A program made the position numbers and the translations under genes. A stretch of 64,000 nucleotides of DNA, from positions 62,437-126,436 of the forward strand of contig NZ_LMSE01000006.1 in the NCBI RefSeq assembly GCF_001428065.1. Direction: 5' to 3'. The notes below the pieces were generated by a model that saw only the letters and a program-made list of their open reading frames with translations, ran no database searches and was not told the DNA's origin. Position 1 is the first letter of the stretch; every line of letters starts with the position of its first letter. Shown here piece after piece: positions 35,485 to 43,704 of this stretch. The DNA is from Nostocoides sp. Soil756 (GTDB lineage Bacteria; Actinomycetota; Actinomycetes; Actinomycetales; Dermatophilaceae).

Positions 35485-35847
35485 ATGACCGAGTACGTCG
35501 TCCTCATCGTCGGTGACGCCGACCGCTGGTGGACCACGATGGACCCCGAGCAGCGGGCCGCCGGCTACGCCGAGTACACCCGCTTCTCCGAGGAGCTGGC
35601 CCGCCGCGGCCACCGCATCACCGGCGGCGCCGAGCTGCACGCGACGAGCGAGGGCAAGCGCATCCCCGGCGGCGGCGGCGACGTCACCGACGGCCCGTTC
35701 ACCGAGACCGCGGAGCAGGTGGGCGGCTTCTACCAGGTGGAGTCCGACGACCTCGACGACCTGGTCGACTGCTGCCGCATCATCGCCGCGCTGGGGGACA
35801 CCGTCGAGGTGCGGCGCACGGTCACGCCCGAGGACCGGACCGCGTGA
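35485..35847 (+). CDS. YciI/DGPF-domain protein 1
   Basis: 120-aa YCII-related (DGPF) protein with a ferredoxin-like fold. It carries the family motif VTDGPFTETAEQVGGFYQVE (residues 68-86) and an N-terminal MTEYVVLIVGDADRWWTTM. DGPF proteins accompany ECF42 sigma factors across Actinobacteria (established association); biochemical role unproven, possibly small-molecule lyase/hydrolase-like or a regulator. GAAGGAG precedes the ATG. Its stop overlaps the next start (GTGA). Confidence 0.85.
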   Translation: MTEYVVLIVGDADRWWTTMDPEQRAAGYAEYTRFSEELARRGHRITGGAELHATSEGKRIPGGGGDVTDGPFTETAEQVGGFYQVESDDLDDLVDCCRIIAALGDTVEVRRTVTPEDRTA

Positions 35848-36230
35848 GCCGCCACCTGGTCCTCCTGCCCGCCCCCGAGGCCGAGTGGGCGCAGCTGCCG
35901 CCCGAGGAGCACGAGAAGGGGATGCGCAGCCACCAGCAGTTCCACCGTGACCTCGCGGACGGCGGCCACCGCATCGTCGTCGCGGGCCCGCTCACGCCGT
36001 CGGTCGAGGCGACCTCGATGCGCCCCGACGGGGAGGGCGGTGCGCTCGTCACGGACGGCCCGTTCACCGAGTCGGTCGAGCAGGTGGTCGGCTTCTACCT
36101 CCTCGACACCGAGGACCGGGCCGACCTCGTGCGCATCTGCACCGAGTTCGCCGCGCGCGGCGAGCTCATCGAGCTCCGCGACATGGTGGCCGGCACCGGT
36201 CAGCAGGACGACGGGCCGGTGACGTCGTGA
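35844..36230 (+). CDS. YciI/DGPF-domain protein 2
   Basis: 128-aa paralogue of the neighbouring proteins: MSRHLVLLPAPEAEWAQLPP, HRIVVAGPLTPSVEATSM and VTDGPFTESVEQVVGFYLLD. GTG start coupled to gene 1 by a 4-nt overlap; the stop overlaps gene 3 in the same way. The three sequences differ clearly outside the DGPF motif, so they are diverged duplicates rather than a recent triplication. Confidence 0.85.
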   Translation: MSRHLVLLPAPEAEWAQLPPEEHEKGMRSHQQFHRDLADGGHRIVVAGPLTPSVEATSMRPDGEGGALVTDGPFTESVEQVVGFYLLDTEDRADLVRICTEFAARGELIELRDMVAGTGQQDDGPVTS

Positions 36231-36592
36231 AGCGGTACGTCGTCCTCGTCGCCTACGAGCCGGCCGCCTGGGCCGACGCCACGCCCGAGGTGCGCCGGGG
36301 GTACTCCGACGCGCACCACGCGTTCGAGCGCTACGTCGAAGAGCACGGTCGGCGCCTCTCCGGGGCCCCGCTCGCGGATGCCGAGACCGCCACGACCCTG
36401 GGTCCCGGCACGGGCGCGGACCGCGTCGTCACCGACGGGCCGTTCGTCGAGCTGGCCGAGCAGGTCGGCGGCTACTACGACGTCGAGCTGCCCGACCTCG
36501 ATGCCGCCATCGCGGCGGCCCGCCTCCTACCGAGCGCCTACACGGTCGAGATCCGTCCGGTCGTCGAGATCCCCGACCACACACCGCTGTGA
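36227..36592 (+). CDS. YciI/DGPF-domain protein 3
   Basis: 121-aa third paralogue: MKRYVVLVAYEPAAWADATP, VTDGPFVELAEQVGGYYDVELPDLDAAI and YTVEIRPVVEIPDHTPL. It starts at GTG and its stop overlaps the ECF42 sigma gene start (GTGA), completing a run of three coupled junctions. Confidence 0.85.
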   Translation: MKRYVVLVAYEPAAWADATPEVRRGYSDAHHAFERYVEEHGRRLSGAPLADAETATTLGPGTGADRVVTDGPFVELAEQVGGYYDVELPDLDAAIAAARLLPSAYTVEIRPVVEIPDHTPL

Positions 36593-37839
36593 CGGCGGAC
36601 GAGGTCCTCGCGGCGGCGGTCCGTGACGAGTGGGGGCGGCTGGTCGCCCTCCTCCTCGGGCAGTTCCGGCGCCTCGACCTCGTCGAGGACGCGCTCGGGG
36701 ACGCCGTCGAGGCAGCGGCCCGGCGCTGGTCGCGGGACGGCGTCCCCGACCGGCCGACGGCCTGGCTGCTCACCGCCGCCCGACGCCGGGTGCTCGACCG
36801 GCTGCGGGCCGAGGCGATGGCGGCCCGCAAGGCACCGCTGCTCGTCGTCGACGCGGAACGACCCGGAGGAGGGGCGATGGCCGACCCCGGTGACCTCGTC
36901 GAGGACGACCAGCTGCGGCTGGTCCTCCTGTGCTGCCACCCCGCGCTCGCCCCCGAGGTGGCCAGCGCCCTGGCCCTGCGCCTCGTCGTCGGCGTGACCA
37001 CCGCCGACATCGCCCGGCTCTTCCTCGTCCCGGAGGCGACGATGGCGGCCCGGATCACCCGCGGCAAGAAGAAGATCGTCGCGGCCGGGATCCCGTACGG
37101 GGTGCCGGGCGCCGACGAGCTGCCCGGCCGACTGAGGACCGTCGCCCAGGTCGGCTACCTGGCCTTCACCGCCGGCTACGCGCCTGGGTCGGGGCCCGAC
37201 CTGCTGCGGGCCGACCTCGCGGGGGCGGCGGTCGGGCTGGTCCGGGTGACCCTGGGGATGCGGCCGGGCGAGCCCGTCCTGCGCGCCCTCCTGGCCCTGA
37301 TGCTGCTCCAGCACGCGCGCCGGGACGCCCGCGTGGGTGCCGACGGGTCCCTGGTCCTGCTGCCCGACCAGGACCGCTCGCTGTGGCGCGCCGACGAGGT
37401 GGCCGAGGGTCTGACCCTGCTCTCGGAGCTCGCACCCGGCCCGGACCCGCTCGTCGAGTCCTACCGGCTCCAGGCCGTGGTGGCCGCCGCGCACGTCACC
37501 GCCCCGACCGCGGACGCGACCCGCTGGGACCTGGTGTGCGACGCCTACGCGGCGCTCGAGCGCGTCAACCCCTCGCCCGCGGTTCGGCTGGCCGCGGCCG
37601 TTGCGGTCGCCGAGCGTGACGGCCCGGCCGGCGGCCTGGCGGCCCTCCAGGGGCTCGACGAGGCACTGCCCGGCAGCCACCGGGTGCCGGCGGTGCGCGG
37701 CGAGCTGCTGGCGAGGCTGGGCCGGGATGCCGAAGCCGCCGAAGCCCTCGACCTCGCCGTGGCCCGCTGTGGCAACGAGGTCGAGCGCGCCCACCTCGAG
37801 GCGCGCCGGGCGGGGCTCAGCGCGGCCGGCGGGCGCTGA
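36589..37839 (+). CDS. ECF sigma factor, ECF42 group (with C-terminal extension)
   Basis: 416-aa sigma factor. Sigma2 (about 1-90) starts WGRLVALLLGQFRRLDLVEDALGDAV with AWLLTAARRRVLDRLRAE. Sigma4 (about 105-165) is VEDDQLRLVLLCCHPALAPEVASALALRLVVGVTTADIARLF followed by ITRGKKKIVAAGIPY. A long C-terminal region (about 175-416) of helical repeats (GYLAFTAGYAPGSGPDLLRADLAGAAVGLVRV...) is diagnostic of ECF42 and replaces a classical anti-sigma. No anti-sigma gene is nearby. The last 23 nt overlap the convergent acyltransferase gene. Confidence 0.9.
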   Translation: MTADEVLAAAVRDEWGRLVALLLGQFRRLDLVEDALGDAVEAAARRWSRDGVPDRPTAWLLTAARRRVLDRLRAEAMAARKAPLLVVDAERPGGGAMADPGDLVEDDQLRLVLLCCHPALAPEVASALALRLVVGVTTADIARLFLVPEATMAARITRGKKKIVAAGIPYGVPGADELPGRLRTVAQVGYLAFTAGYAPGSGPDLLRADLAGAAVGLVRVTLGMRPGEPVLRALLALMLLQHARRDARVGADGSLVLLPDQDRSLWRADEVAEGLTLLSELAPGPDPLVESYRLQAVVAAAHVTAPTADATRWDLVCDAYAALERVNPSPAVRLAAAVAVAERDGPAGGLAALQGLDEALPGSHRVPAVRGELLARLGRDAEAAEALDLAVARCGNEVERAHLEARRAGLSAAGGR

Positions 37840-39100
37840 CCAGGACGACGGCGGCCACCGGGAGCAGCGACCACCACCAGTGCAGCCCGGCGGGGTCGAC
37901 GAGCCCCCCGGCCGCCATCACCCCGAGGCCGCCGCAGCCGAGCACGGTCGCGAGCAGGGGGCGCCAGGCCGCGACGGCACCCGACCGGCGGGGCACCTGC
38001 TCGAAGCGCCCCACGAGCCGGACGACCAGGGCCGTGACGGCCGCGAGCCCCAGCCACCACAGCGGGCGGGTGGCCCACCACACGCCTGACAGCGGCTCCG
38101 GCCCCAGCCCCACGCCGCCCGCGAGCAGCGAGAGCCCGATGACGAGCACCATCACGGCGAGGTGCCAGAGGTAGACGCTCATCAGCCGCCGGCCGAGCAG
38201 CACGGTGACGGCCCACGGGCGCTCCCGCGCCATCCAGCGCCGCAGCAGGGGCTCGAGCGCCAGCACGACGCCCGCCTGCAGCAGCCCGAGGAACCCGAGG
38301 GTCACGCGCGTCGGGTAGGAGTTGTTCACCGTGGCGTCGTCGAGCCCGATCATCGACACCGGGTACGGGCCGAGGCTCACGAGCGCCACCAGCCCCGCGG
38401 CGCCCACCGCCGCGAGGGCCACGCGCCGCCCGACGCCGGCGAGCCGATCGTCGAGCCAGGCGTACCCGAGCTGGTGCACCGCGCCCCAGACCAGCACGTA
38501 GTTCGCGAACCCCACCCACCACGGCCCCACCGTCAGGCTCACGAGGTCGACCCCGCCGGCGAGCACCAGCGGCGCCACGACGCCGGCCCAGCCCCACCGC
38601 TCCCAGGCCCGCAGCGTCAGCGGGGCCAGGGCGCACACCACCACGTACGCGGCGAGGAACCAGGTGGGCACCAGCGCGACCTGGGACGCCGTGCGCAGCG
38701 ATGCCCGGTCGACGCCGGCGGCGTCGGCCACCACGAGGAGGACGAGCCAGGACACCAGCAGGGGGGCCACCGGGGTCAGCAGGCGCCGTAGCCGGGCCAG
38801 CAGCCACTCGGGCCACCGCGTGCCGCGCTCGCGCGCCGCCCGCCACGACACCGCGTTGGCGTACCCGCCGACCAGGAAGAACACCGGCATCACCTGGAAG
38901 ACCCAGGTCAGCGGATGCGTCCACGCCGCGCGGTCGAGCACGGCGCCGGTCTCGAGGACGCCGCCGCGCACGGTCACGGCGGCGATCAGCCAGTGGCCGA
39001 GGACGACCACGGTGAGGGCGGCGACCCGCAGCAGGTCGACGACGCGGTTGCGGCTGGAGGGCGTGGCGGCGGCGATCCGCGCCGGGGTGAGCGTCAGCAT
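37817..39100 (-). CDS. acyltransferase 3 family membrane protein
   Basis: 427-aa integral membrane acyltransferase with at least ten helices. The N-terminal SRNRVVDLLRVAALTVVVLGHW (with the family His), FQVMPVFFLVGGYANAVSWRA, and RRLMSVYLWHLAVMVLVIG (second conserved His) fit the acyltransferase_3 fold. The start is the ATG at 39100; a CACGCT hexamer sits 6 nt upstream, one base off the leaderless TANNNT pattern. Tail-to-tail overlap of 23 nt with the ECF42 gene. Acceptor unknown. Confidence 0.8.
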   Translation of the reverse strand: MLTLTPARIAAATPSSRNRVVDLLRVAALTVVVLGHWLIAAVTVRGGVLETGAVLDRAAWTHPLTWVFQVMPVFFLVGGYANAVSWRAARERGTRWPEWLLARLRRLLTPVAPLLVSWLVLLVVADAAGVDRASLRTASQVALVPTWFLAAYVVVCALAPLTLRAWERWGWAGVVAPLVLAGGVDLVSLTVGPWWVGFANYVLVWGAVHQLGYAWLDDRLAGVGRRVALAAVGAAGLVALVSLGPYPVSMIGLDDATVNNSYPTRVTLGFLGLLQAGVVLALEPLLRRWMARERPWAVTVLLGRRLMSVYLWHLAVMVLVIGLSLLAGGVGLGPEPLSGVWWATRPLWWLGLAAVTALVVRLVGRFEQVPRRSGAVAAWRPLLATVLGCGGLGVMAAGGLVDPAGLHWWWSLLPVAAVVLVSARRPR

Positions 39101-39534
39101 GCGGTCAGCGTGGGGCCAGGCCCGGCCGGCGCGCCTGAGCACAAGTACCCGGACCGGAGGGCAGGCAGTGTACGACCGCACCACCGGCCTCACCCACCCC
39201 ACCAGAACCACGCGCCGCACGGTCGTCGGGACTACATCCGTGTGTTTCGGCGCGGGGTCTGGCGCGGCGAGTCCCGCCCCGACATACTCCTCTGATTCCA
39301 CGCGTGGCTCATCGGAGGGGCGCGTCGGAGGTGCGTGACGCTTCGTACACGGACACGCAGGACCGAGGCCCCGACTCGCAGGGGGTCAGCGCCTCGTCCG
39401 CGGGGTGGCCCCTTCATCGGGTGCCACCCCGCTGCCGTGTCCGGCCCATCGGTCGATGGACGAGCGGGCTCGCCCGCGGCGATCAGTGCAAGGATCGGTG
39501 ACGTACGGCACATTCACGTCCCGAGGAGATCACC
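39101..39534. other. 434-nt intergenic region, no gene supported
   Basis: The region between the acyltransferase gene and fba shows no coding frame with good start context; open frames on both strands are low-complexity noise. It holds a hairpin (39402-39409 with 39423-39430, GGGGTGGC/GCCACCCC) and the fba ribosome-binding site GAGGAG just before 39535. A convincing -10/-35 was not found. Confidence 0.5.
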
Positions 39535-40566
39535 GTGCCCATCGCAACGCCCGAGGTCTACGCCGACATGCTCGACCGGGCCAAGAACGGCTCGTTCGCC
39601 TACCCGGCCATCAACATCACGTCGAGCCAGTCGGTGACCGCCGCCATCCGCGGCTTCGCCGAGGCCGGCTCCGACGGCATCATCCAGGTCTCCACCGGCG
39701 GTGGCGAGTACGCCTCCGGCTCGACGATCAAGGACATGGTCACCGGGGCGAAGGCGCTGGCCGCCTACGCCGAGGAGGTCGCGAAGAACTACCCCGTCAA
39801 CATCGCGCTCCACACCGACCACTGCCCCAAGGACAAGCTCGACTCGTTCGTGCGCCCGCTGCTCGCGGCCTCCGCCGAGCGGGTCAAGGCCGGCGGCCTC
39901 CCGATCTTCCAGTCGCACATGTGGGACGGCTCGGCCGTGCCGCTCGACGAGAACCTCCGGATCGCCGAGGAGCTCCTCGCGCAGTGCAAGGCCGCCCACG
40001 TCATCCTCGAGATCGAGGTCGGCGTCGTCGGTGGCGAGGAGGACGGTGTCGAGAACGCCATCAACGAGAAGCTGTACTCGACCCCCGAGGACGCCGTCGC
40101 CACCGTGCGCGCGCTCGGCTCGGGCGAGCAGGGGCGGTACCTGACCGCTCTGACCTTCGGCAACGTGCACGGCGTCTACAAGCCGGGCAACGTCAAGCTG
40201 CGCCCCGAGGTGCTCCAGGCCGCCCAGCAGGCCGCCGCCGCCGAGCTCGGCCTGGACGCCGACGCCAAGCCCTTCGCCCTCGTCTTCCACGGCGGCTCCG
40301 GCTCGCTGCCCGAGGAGATCTCGGCCGCGGTCGACTACGGCGTCGTGAAGATGAACGTCGACACCGACACCCAGTACGCCTTCACCCGCCCCGTCGCCGA
40401 CTGGATGCTGAAGAACTACAGCGGCGTCCTGAAGATCGACGGCGAGGTCGGCAACAAGAAGCAGTACGACCCGCGCGCCTGGGGCAAGGAGGCCGAGGCC
40501 GGCATGGCCCAGCGCGTCGTCGAGGCCTGCCAGAACCTGCGCTCGGCCGGCACCCACCAGGGCTGA
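39535..40566 (+). CDS. fba: class II fructose-bisphosphate aldolase
   Basis: 343-aa zinc aldolase of glycolysis/gluconeogenesis (FBP to DHAP plus GAP). Motifs: YPAINITSSQSVTAAIRGFAEAGSDGIIQVS, HTDHCPKD (Asp acid/base, zinc His), QSHMWDGSAVPLDENLRIAE, ILEIEVGVVGGEEDG, FGNVHGVYKPG (zinc His) and LVFHGGSGSLPEE. GTG start with CCGAGGAGATCACC upstream. The gene stands alone, with a strong hairpin terminator after it. Confidence 0.96.
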   Translation: MPIATPEVYADMLDRAKNGSFAYPAINITSSQSVTAAIRGFAEAGSDGIIQVSTGGGEYASGSTIKDMVTGAKALAAYAEEVAKNYPVNIALHTDHCPKDKLDSFVRPLLAASAERVKAGGLPIFQSHMWDGSAVPLDENLRIAEELLAQCKAAHVILEIEVGVVGGEEDGVENAINEKLYSTPEDAVATVRALGSGEQGRYLTALTFGNVHGVYKPGNVKLRPEVLQAAQQAAAAELGLDADAKPFALVFHGGSGSLPEEISAAVDYGVVKMNVDTDTQYAFTRPVADWMLKNYSGVLKIDGEVGNKKQYDPRAWGKEAEAGMAQRVVEACQNLRSAGTHQG

Positions 40567-40606
40567 GACCTCCCCCGTGCGGTGACCTCGCGTCGCCGTC
40601 CGGCGT

Positions 40607-40644
40607 GAACGCGCCGTGCGCCCTCCCGGGTGCACGGCGCGTTC
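40607..40644 (+). terminator. strong hairpin terminator after fba
   Basis: GAACGCGCCGTGC (40607-40619) pairs perfectly with GCACGGCGCGTTC (40632-40644), 13 bp, loop 12 nt. It lies 41 nt after the fba stop and is followed by TCT rather than a U-run. It also abuts the -10 of the downstream DUF3151 gene. Confidence 0.7.
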
Positions 40645-40646
40645 TC

Positions 40647-40652
40647 TACGCT
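40647..40652 (+). promoter_or_regulatory. candidate leaderless -10 (TACGCT) of the DUF3151 gene
   Basis: TACGCT lies 6 nt before ATG 40659, no Shine-Dalgarno. Confidence 0.5.
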
Positions 40653-40658
40653 CGACCC

Positions 40659-41063
40659 ATGACCAACGACCTGCTCGGCATCCCGCCCACCCACCTGCCC
40701 GAGGACCCGGCCGCGGCCGCCCTCGACCGCGGGGTGGCCGCCGACCAGGTGGCCGCCGCGCAGCCGACCTCGTCGCTGGCCTGGGCGGTGCTGGCCGAGG
40801 ACGCCCTGGCCGACGACCGCGTGGTCGAGGCCTACGCCTACGCCCGCACCGGCTACCACCGGGGGCTGGACGCCCTGCGACGCAGCGGCTGGCGCGGTCA
40901 GGGTCCGGTGCCGTGGGAGCACGAGCCGAACCGCGGCTTCCTGCGCGCGCTGGCGGCGCTCTCGCGCGCGGCGGGGCTCATCGGCGAGGAGGAGGAGCGG
41001 CACCGCTGTGCCGAGTTCCTGCGGGCCTCGAGCGCGACCGGAGCCCGCGAGCTGGGGCTCTGA
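40659..41063 (+). CDS. DUF3151 family protein
   Basis: 134-aa soluble, mainly helical protein of a conserved actinobacterial family (DUF3151) often found near fba. MTNDLLGIPPTHLPEDPAAAAL, then WAVLAEDALADDRVVEAYAYARTGYHRGLDALRRSGWRGQGPVPWEHEPNRGFLRAL are the family blocks; TPR-like helices are suggested by spacing. Function unknown. The open frame extends far upstream through fba, so the ATG is chosen by its -10 and by family N-terminus. Confidence 0.85.
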   Translation: MTNDLLGIPPTHLPEDPAAAALDRGVAADQVAAAQPTSSLAWAVLAEDALADDRVVEAYAYARTGYHRGLDALRRSGWRGQGPVPWEHEPNRGFLRALAALSRAAGLIGEEEERHRCAEFLRASSATGARELGL

Positions 41064-41070
41064 CGACCGC

Positions 41071-41096
41071 GCCGGCGCGCCTCGGTGCGCGCCGGC
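41071..41096 (+). terminator. hairpin after DUF3151 gene
   Basis: GCCGGCGCGC (41071-41080) pairs perfectly with GCGCGCCGGC (41087-41096), 6-nt loop, 8 nt after the stop codon. No U-run. Confidence 0.55.
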
Positions 41097-41127
41097 CGGA
41101 GGGGGCGGCCCCCGGTGCAGGTGTGTC

Positions 41128-41147
41128 CCCGCCCCCCATGGGGCGGG
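41128..41147. terminator. second hairpin downstream of DUF3151 gene
   Basis: CCCGCCCC (41128-41135) pairs with GGGGCGGG (41140-41147), 4-nt loop CCAT. A bidirectional candidate. Confidence 0.4.
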
Positions 41148-41362
41148 AGACCCGGATGGATGTCCACCCGGGCCTCCCTACAGCCAAGGCAGACCACCGA
41201 GATGGTGGCATTTCCCTCTCGCCAAGAAACGCACACCCGATGGTCCCCTGCAACCTCGGCGTGCGTCGACCATCGTGCAACGAACGCCCGGGACCGTGCG
41301 ACACTCGTGGGCCAGTGGCAACAAATGGCCACAACGCCGGGTCTCAGGGAGGGATCGAGCAC

Positions 41363-42145
41363 GTGCCGCCACGCACCGTCGAGACCGACGACGGGGCGTT
41401 CCTCGCCCTCGAGGAGCACCTCCGCAACGAGCAGGCCCGTCTCGAGGAACGCCGCCGCGAGCTCGAGCGCACCCGCGAGCTCGTTGCCCGTGTCACCAGC
41501 CGGTCACTGGGCGCCCGGGACGCCACCGCCGACGTGGTGCCCCAGGTGGTCGCGCCCTCGGTGGTAAACCAGCTCCTGACCGAGAGCACCGGGATGGTGC
41601 GCAACTACGTCCTCACCGTCGACGCCGGGCCGGCGCTCGACGAGGCCACCGTCAGCGCCAACCGGGCCCGCATCGAGCGCGGGGACGAGCAGCGGGCGGT
41701 CTACCCGGCCGACGTCCTCACGACGACCCGCGGCCTGCAGTGGCTGAGCATCTGGTCGGAGGTCGGGGAGGACCAGCGCATCCTGCCCTCGACCAGCACC
41801 GAGTTCGCCGTGTTCGGTGACACCGCCGTGGTGGCTCTGGCCGGCTGGGACGACCTCGAGTCGGGCTACGTCGTGCTGCGCGACCCGCTGGTGGTGCACC
41901 TCTACACGGCCTACTTCGACCTGGCGTGGAAGCACGGCGTGCCGGCCCCCACCGGCGAGCGTGGCGGGTCGGGGGACCCCCGGCTGGTCGAGCTGCTCGA
42001 GCTCGGGCTCAAGGACGAGGCCATCGCGCGCCACCTGGGGGTCAGCCTGCGCACGGTGCGCCGACGGGTGGCCCGGCTGATGGCCGTCAACGGCGTCGAC
42101 ACCCGCTTCCAGCTCGGCTGGGTGCTGGCGAGCCGCGGCGGCTGA
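41363..42145 (+). CDS. HTH transcriptional regulator (TrmB-like N-terminus, LuxR-type HTH)
   Basis: 260-aa regulator. An N-terminal coiled-coil (FLALEEHLRNEQARLEERRRELERTRELVARV), a middle effector-like domain with TTRGLQWLSIWSEVGEDQRILPSTSTEFAVFGDTAVVALAGWDD, and a C-terminal HTH: LVELLELGLKDEAIARHLGVSLRTVRRRVARLMAVNGVDTRFQLGWVLASR. The effector pocket resembles TrmB/LuxR solo proteins of actinobacteria. Target unknown; a TGGC-rich dyad 30 nt upstream could be its own operator. GTG start chosen for GGGAGG 15 nt before; the frame is open further upstream. Confidence 0.7.
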   Translation: MPPRTVETDDGAFLALEEHLRNEQARLEERRRELERTRELVARVTSRSLGARDATADVVPQVVAPSVVNQLLTESTGMVRNYVLTVDAGPALDEATVSANRARIERGDEQRAVYPADVLTTTRGLQWLSIWSEVGEDQRILPSTSTEFAVFGDTAVVALAGWDDLESGYVVLRDPLVVHLYTAYFDLAWKHGVPAPTGERGGSGDPRLVELLELGLKDEAIARHLGVSLRTVRRRVARLMAVNGVDTRFQLGWVLASRGG

Positions 42146-42276
42146 CGGGCGACCTGCTCGCCGGGCGTCCGGGCGCGATAGAGTGAGGTGGAAGAGGCTC
42201 CGGCGCGTTCCGCGGTGGGGCCTTCTCCGCGCCGGGGCACGGCCGTCCGGGCGCGTACGCGAGGGAAGGAGCCGGG

Positions 42277-43578
42277 ATGCCGGCGATCGTGCTGATCGGA
42301 GCCCAGTGGGGCGACGAGGGCAAGGGCAAGGCCACCGACCTCATGGGCACCGACGTCGACTACGTCGTGAAGTTCAACGGGGGCAACAACGCGGGGCACA
42401 CCGTCGTCATCGAGGGCGAGGACGGCACGCGCGAGAAGTACGCGCTGCACCTGCTGCCCTCGGGCATCCTCACGCCCACCGTGACCCCGGTCATCGGCAA
42501 CGGCGTGGTCATCGACCTCGAGGTGCTCTTCCAGGAGCTCGACGGGCTGCAGGCGCGGGGGGTCGACACCTCCAAGCTCGTGGTCTCGGCCAACGCGCAC
42601 ATCATCGCGCCGTACAACCGCACCCTCGACAAGGTCACCGAGCGCTTCCTGGGCAAGCGGCGCATCGGCACCACCGGCCGCGGCATCGGCCCGACGTACG
42701 CCGACAAGATGAACCGCATCGGCATCCGGGTCCAGGACCTGTTCGACGAGGGCATCCTGCGCCAGAAGGTCGAGGCGGCCCTGGGCTTCAAGAACCAGGT
42801 GCTGGTGAAGATCTACAACACCCGCGCCGTCGACGTCGACCTCGTCGTCGAGGAGCTGCTGGGCTACGCCGAGCGGCTGCGCCCGATGGTCGCCGACACC
42901 TCGCTGGTGCTCGAGCGGGCGCTCGACGCCGGCGAGAACGTGCTGCTCGAGGCCGGCCAGGCCACGCTGCTCGACGTCGACCACGGCACCTACCCGTTCG
43001 TCACCTCGTCGTCGGCGACGGCCGGCGGGGCGTGCACCGGCTCGGGCATCCCCCCGACGCGGGTGTCGCGGGTCATCGCCATCCTCAAGGCGTACACGAC
43101 CCGGGTCGGCGAGGGGCCGTTCCCCACCGAGCTGTTCGACGACGACGGCGAGACGCTGCGCAAGGTGGGCGCCGAGTACGGCACCACCACCGGGCGCCCG
43201 CGGCGCTGCGGCTGGGTCGACACCGTCATCGGCCGCTACGCGACGCGGGTCAACGGGGTGACCGACTTCGTCATCACCAAGCTCGACGTCCTCACCGGGT
43301 TCGAGAAGGTGCCGGTGTGCGTCGCGTACGAGGTCGACGGCGTGCGGCACGACGAGATGCCCGTGAGCCAGAGCGACTTCCACCACGCGAAGCCCGTCTA
43401 CGAGGTGCTCGACGGCTGGTGGGAGGACATCTCGGGGTGCCGCACCTTCGAGGAGCTCCCGGCGGCCGCGCAGGCGTACGTGCTGCGGGTCGAGGAGCTC
43501 ATCGGCGCCCGGGTCTCGGCCATCGGCGTGGGCCCCGGGCGGCACGAGATCATCCAGCGCCACGCCCTGCTGGACTGA
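42277..43578 (+). CDS. purA: adenylosuccinate synthase
   Basis: 433-aa GTP-dependent ligase that joins IMP and aspartate (first step to AMP). [14 protein letters not shown] (catalytic Asp, GTP loop), [12 protein letters not shown] (His), [17 protein letters not shown] (IMP site), [19 protein letters not shown] and [13 protein letters not shown] are present. ATG preceded by GAAGGAG. It is followed by a 107-nt inverted-repeat element and the convergent helD gene. Confidence 0.96.
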   Translation: MPAIVLIGAQWGDEGKGKATDLMGTDVDYVVKFNGGNNAGHTVVIEGEDGTREKYALHLLPSGILTPTVTPVIGNGVVIDLEVLFQELDGLQARGVDTSKLVVSANAHIIAPYNRTLDKVTERFLGKRRIGTTGRGIGPTYADKMNRIGIRVQDLFDEGILRQKVEAALGFKNQVLVKIYNTRAVDVDLVVEELLGYAERLRPMVADTSLVLERALDAGENVLLEAGQATLLDVDHGTYPFVTSSSATAGGACTGSGIPPTRVSRVIAILKAYTTRVGEGPFPTELFDDDGETLRKVGAEYGTTTGRPRRCGWVDTVIGRYATRVNGVTDFVITKLDVLTGFEKVPVCVAYEVDGVRHDEMPVSQSDFHHAKPVYEVLDGWWEDISGCRTFEELPAAAQAYVLRVEELIGARVSAIGVGPGRHEIIQRHALLD

Positions 43579-43580
43579 CC

Positions 43581-43687
43581 GGCCCCTGCAACTTTTTCGC
43601 CCGGTGCGGGAACCTTCACGTGCGCACCGGAACGGTTCCGGTGCCATGGTGAAGCTTCCGGCATGGGGCGAAAAAGTTGGCCGGGCC
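43581..43687. repeat. 107-nt imperfect inverted repeat between purA and helD
   Basis: Two arms of about 53 nt (43581-43633 and 43634-43687) are nearly reverse-complementary: shared blocks GGCCC, CAACTTTTTCGCCC, GGA, CTTCAC and GCACCGGAAC pair with their complements in the other arm, separated by short mismatched patches (about 42 of 53 positions pair). The centre is ACCGGAACGGTTCCGGT. It sits in a convergent junction and could be a bidirectional terminator or a mobile-element remnant. No gene inside. Confidence 0.75.
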
Positions 43688-43704
43688 GGTGTCGGGGGTC
43701 GGGC

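Larger units (their letters stand above)
41064..41362. other. structured intergenic region with serial hairpins
   Basis: 299 nt without a gene. Four successive dyads: 41071-41096, 41128-41147, 41151-41171 (CCCGG/CCGGG with inner TGGA/TCCA) and 41194-41208 (CCACC/GGTGG). They are followed by an A/T-richer stretch (41205-41340) containing a TGGC-rich dyad and the regulator's GGGAGG ribosome-binding site. The first two probably terminate the DUF3151 transcript; the rest may be the leader of the regulator gene. Confidence 0.45.

Noticed and set aside
39232-39513. 93-codon reverse-strand frame in the fba upstream region
   Set aside because: Pro/Arg-rich sequence without motif or Shine-Dalgarno; overlaps a likely regulatory region.
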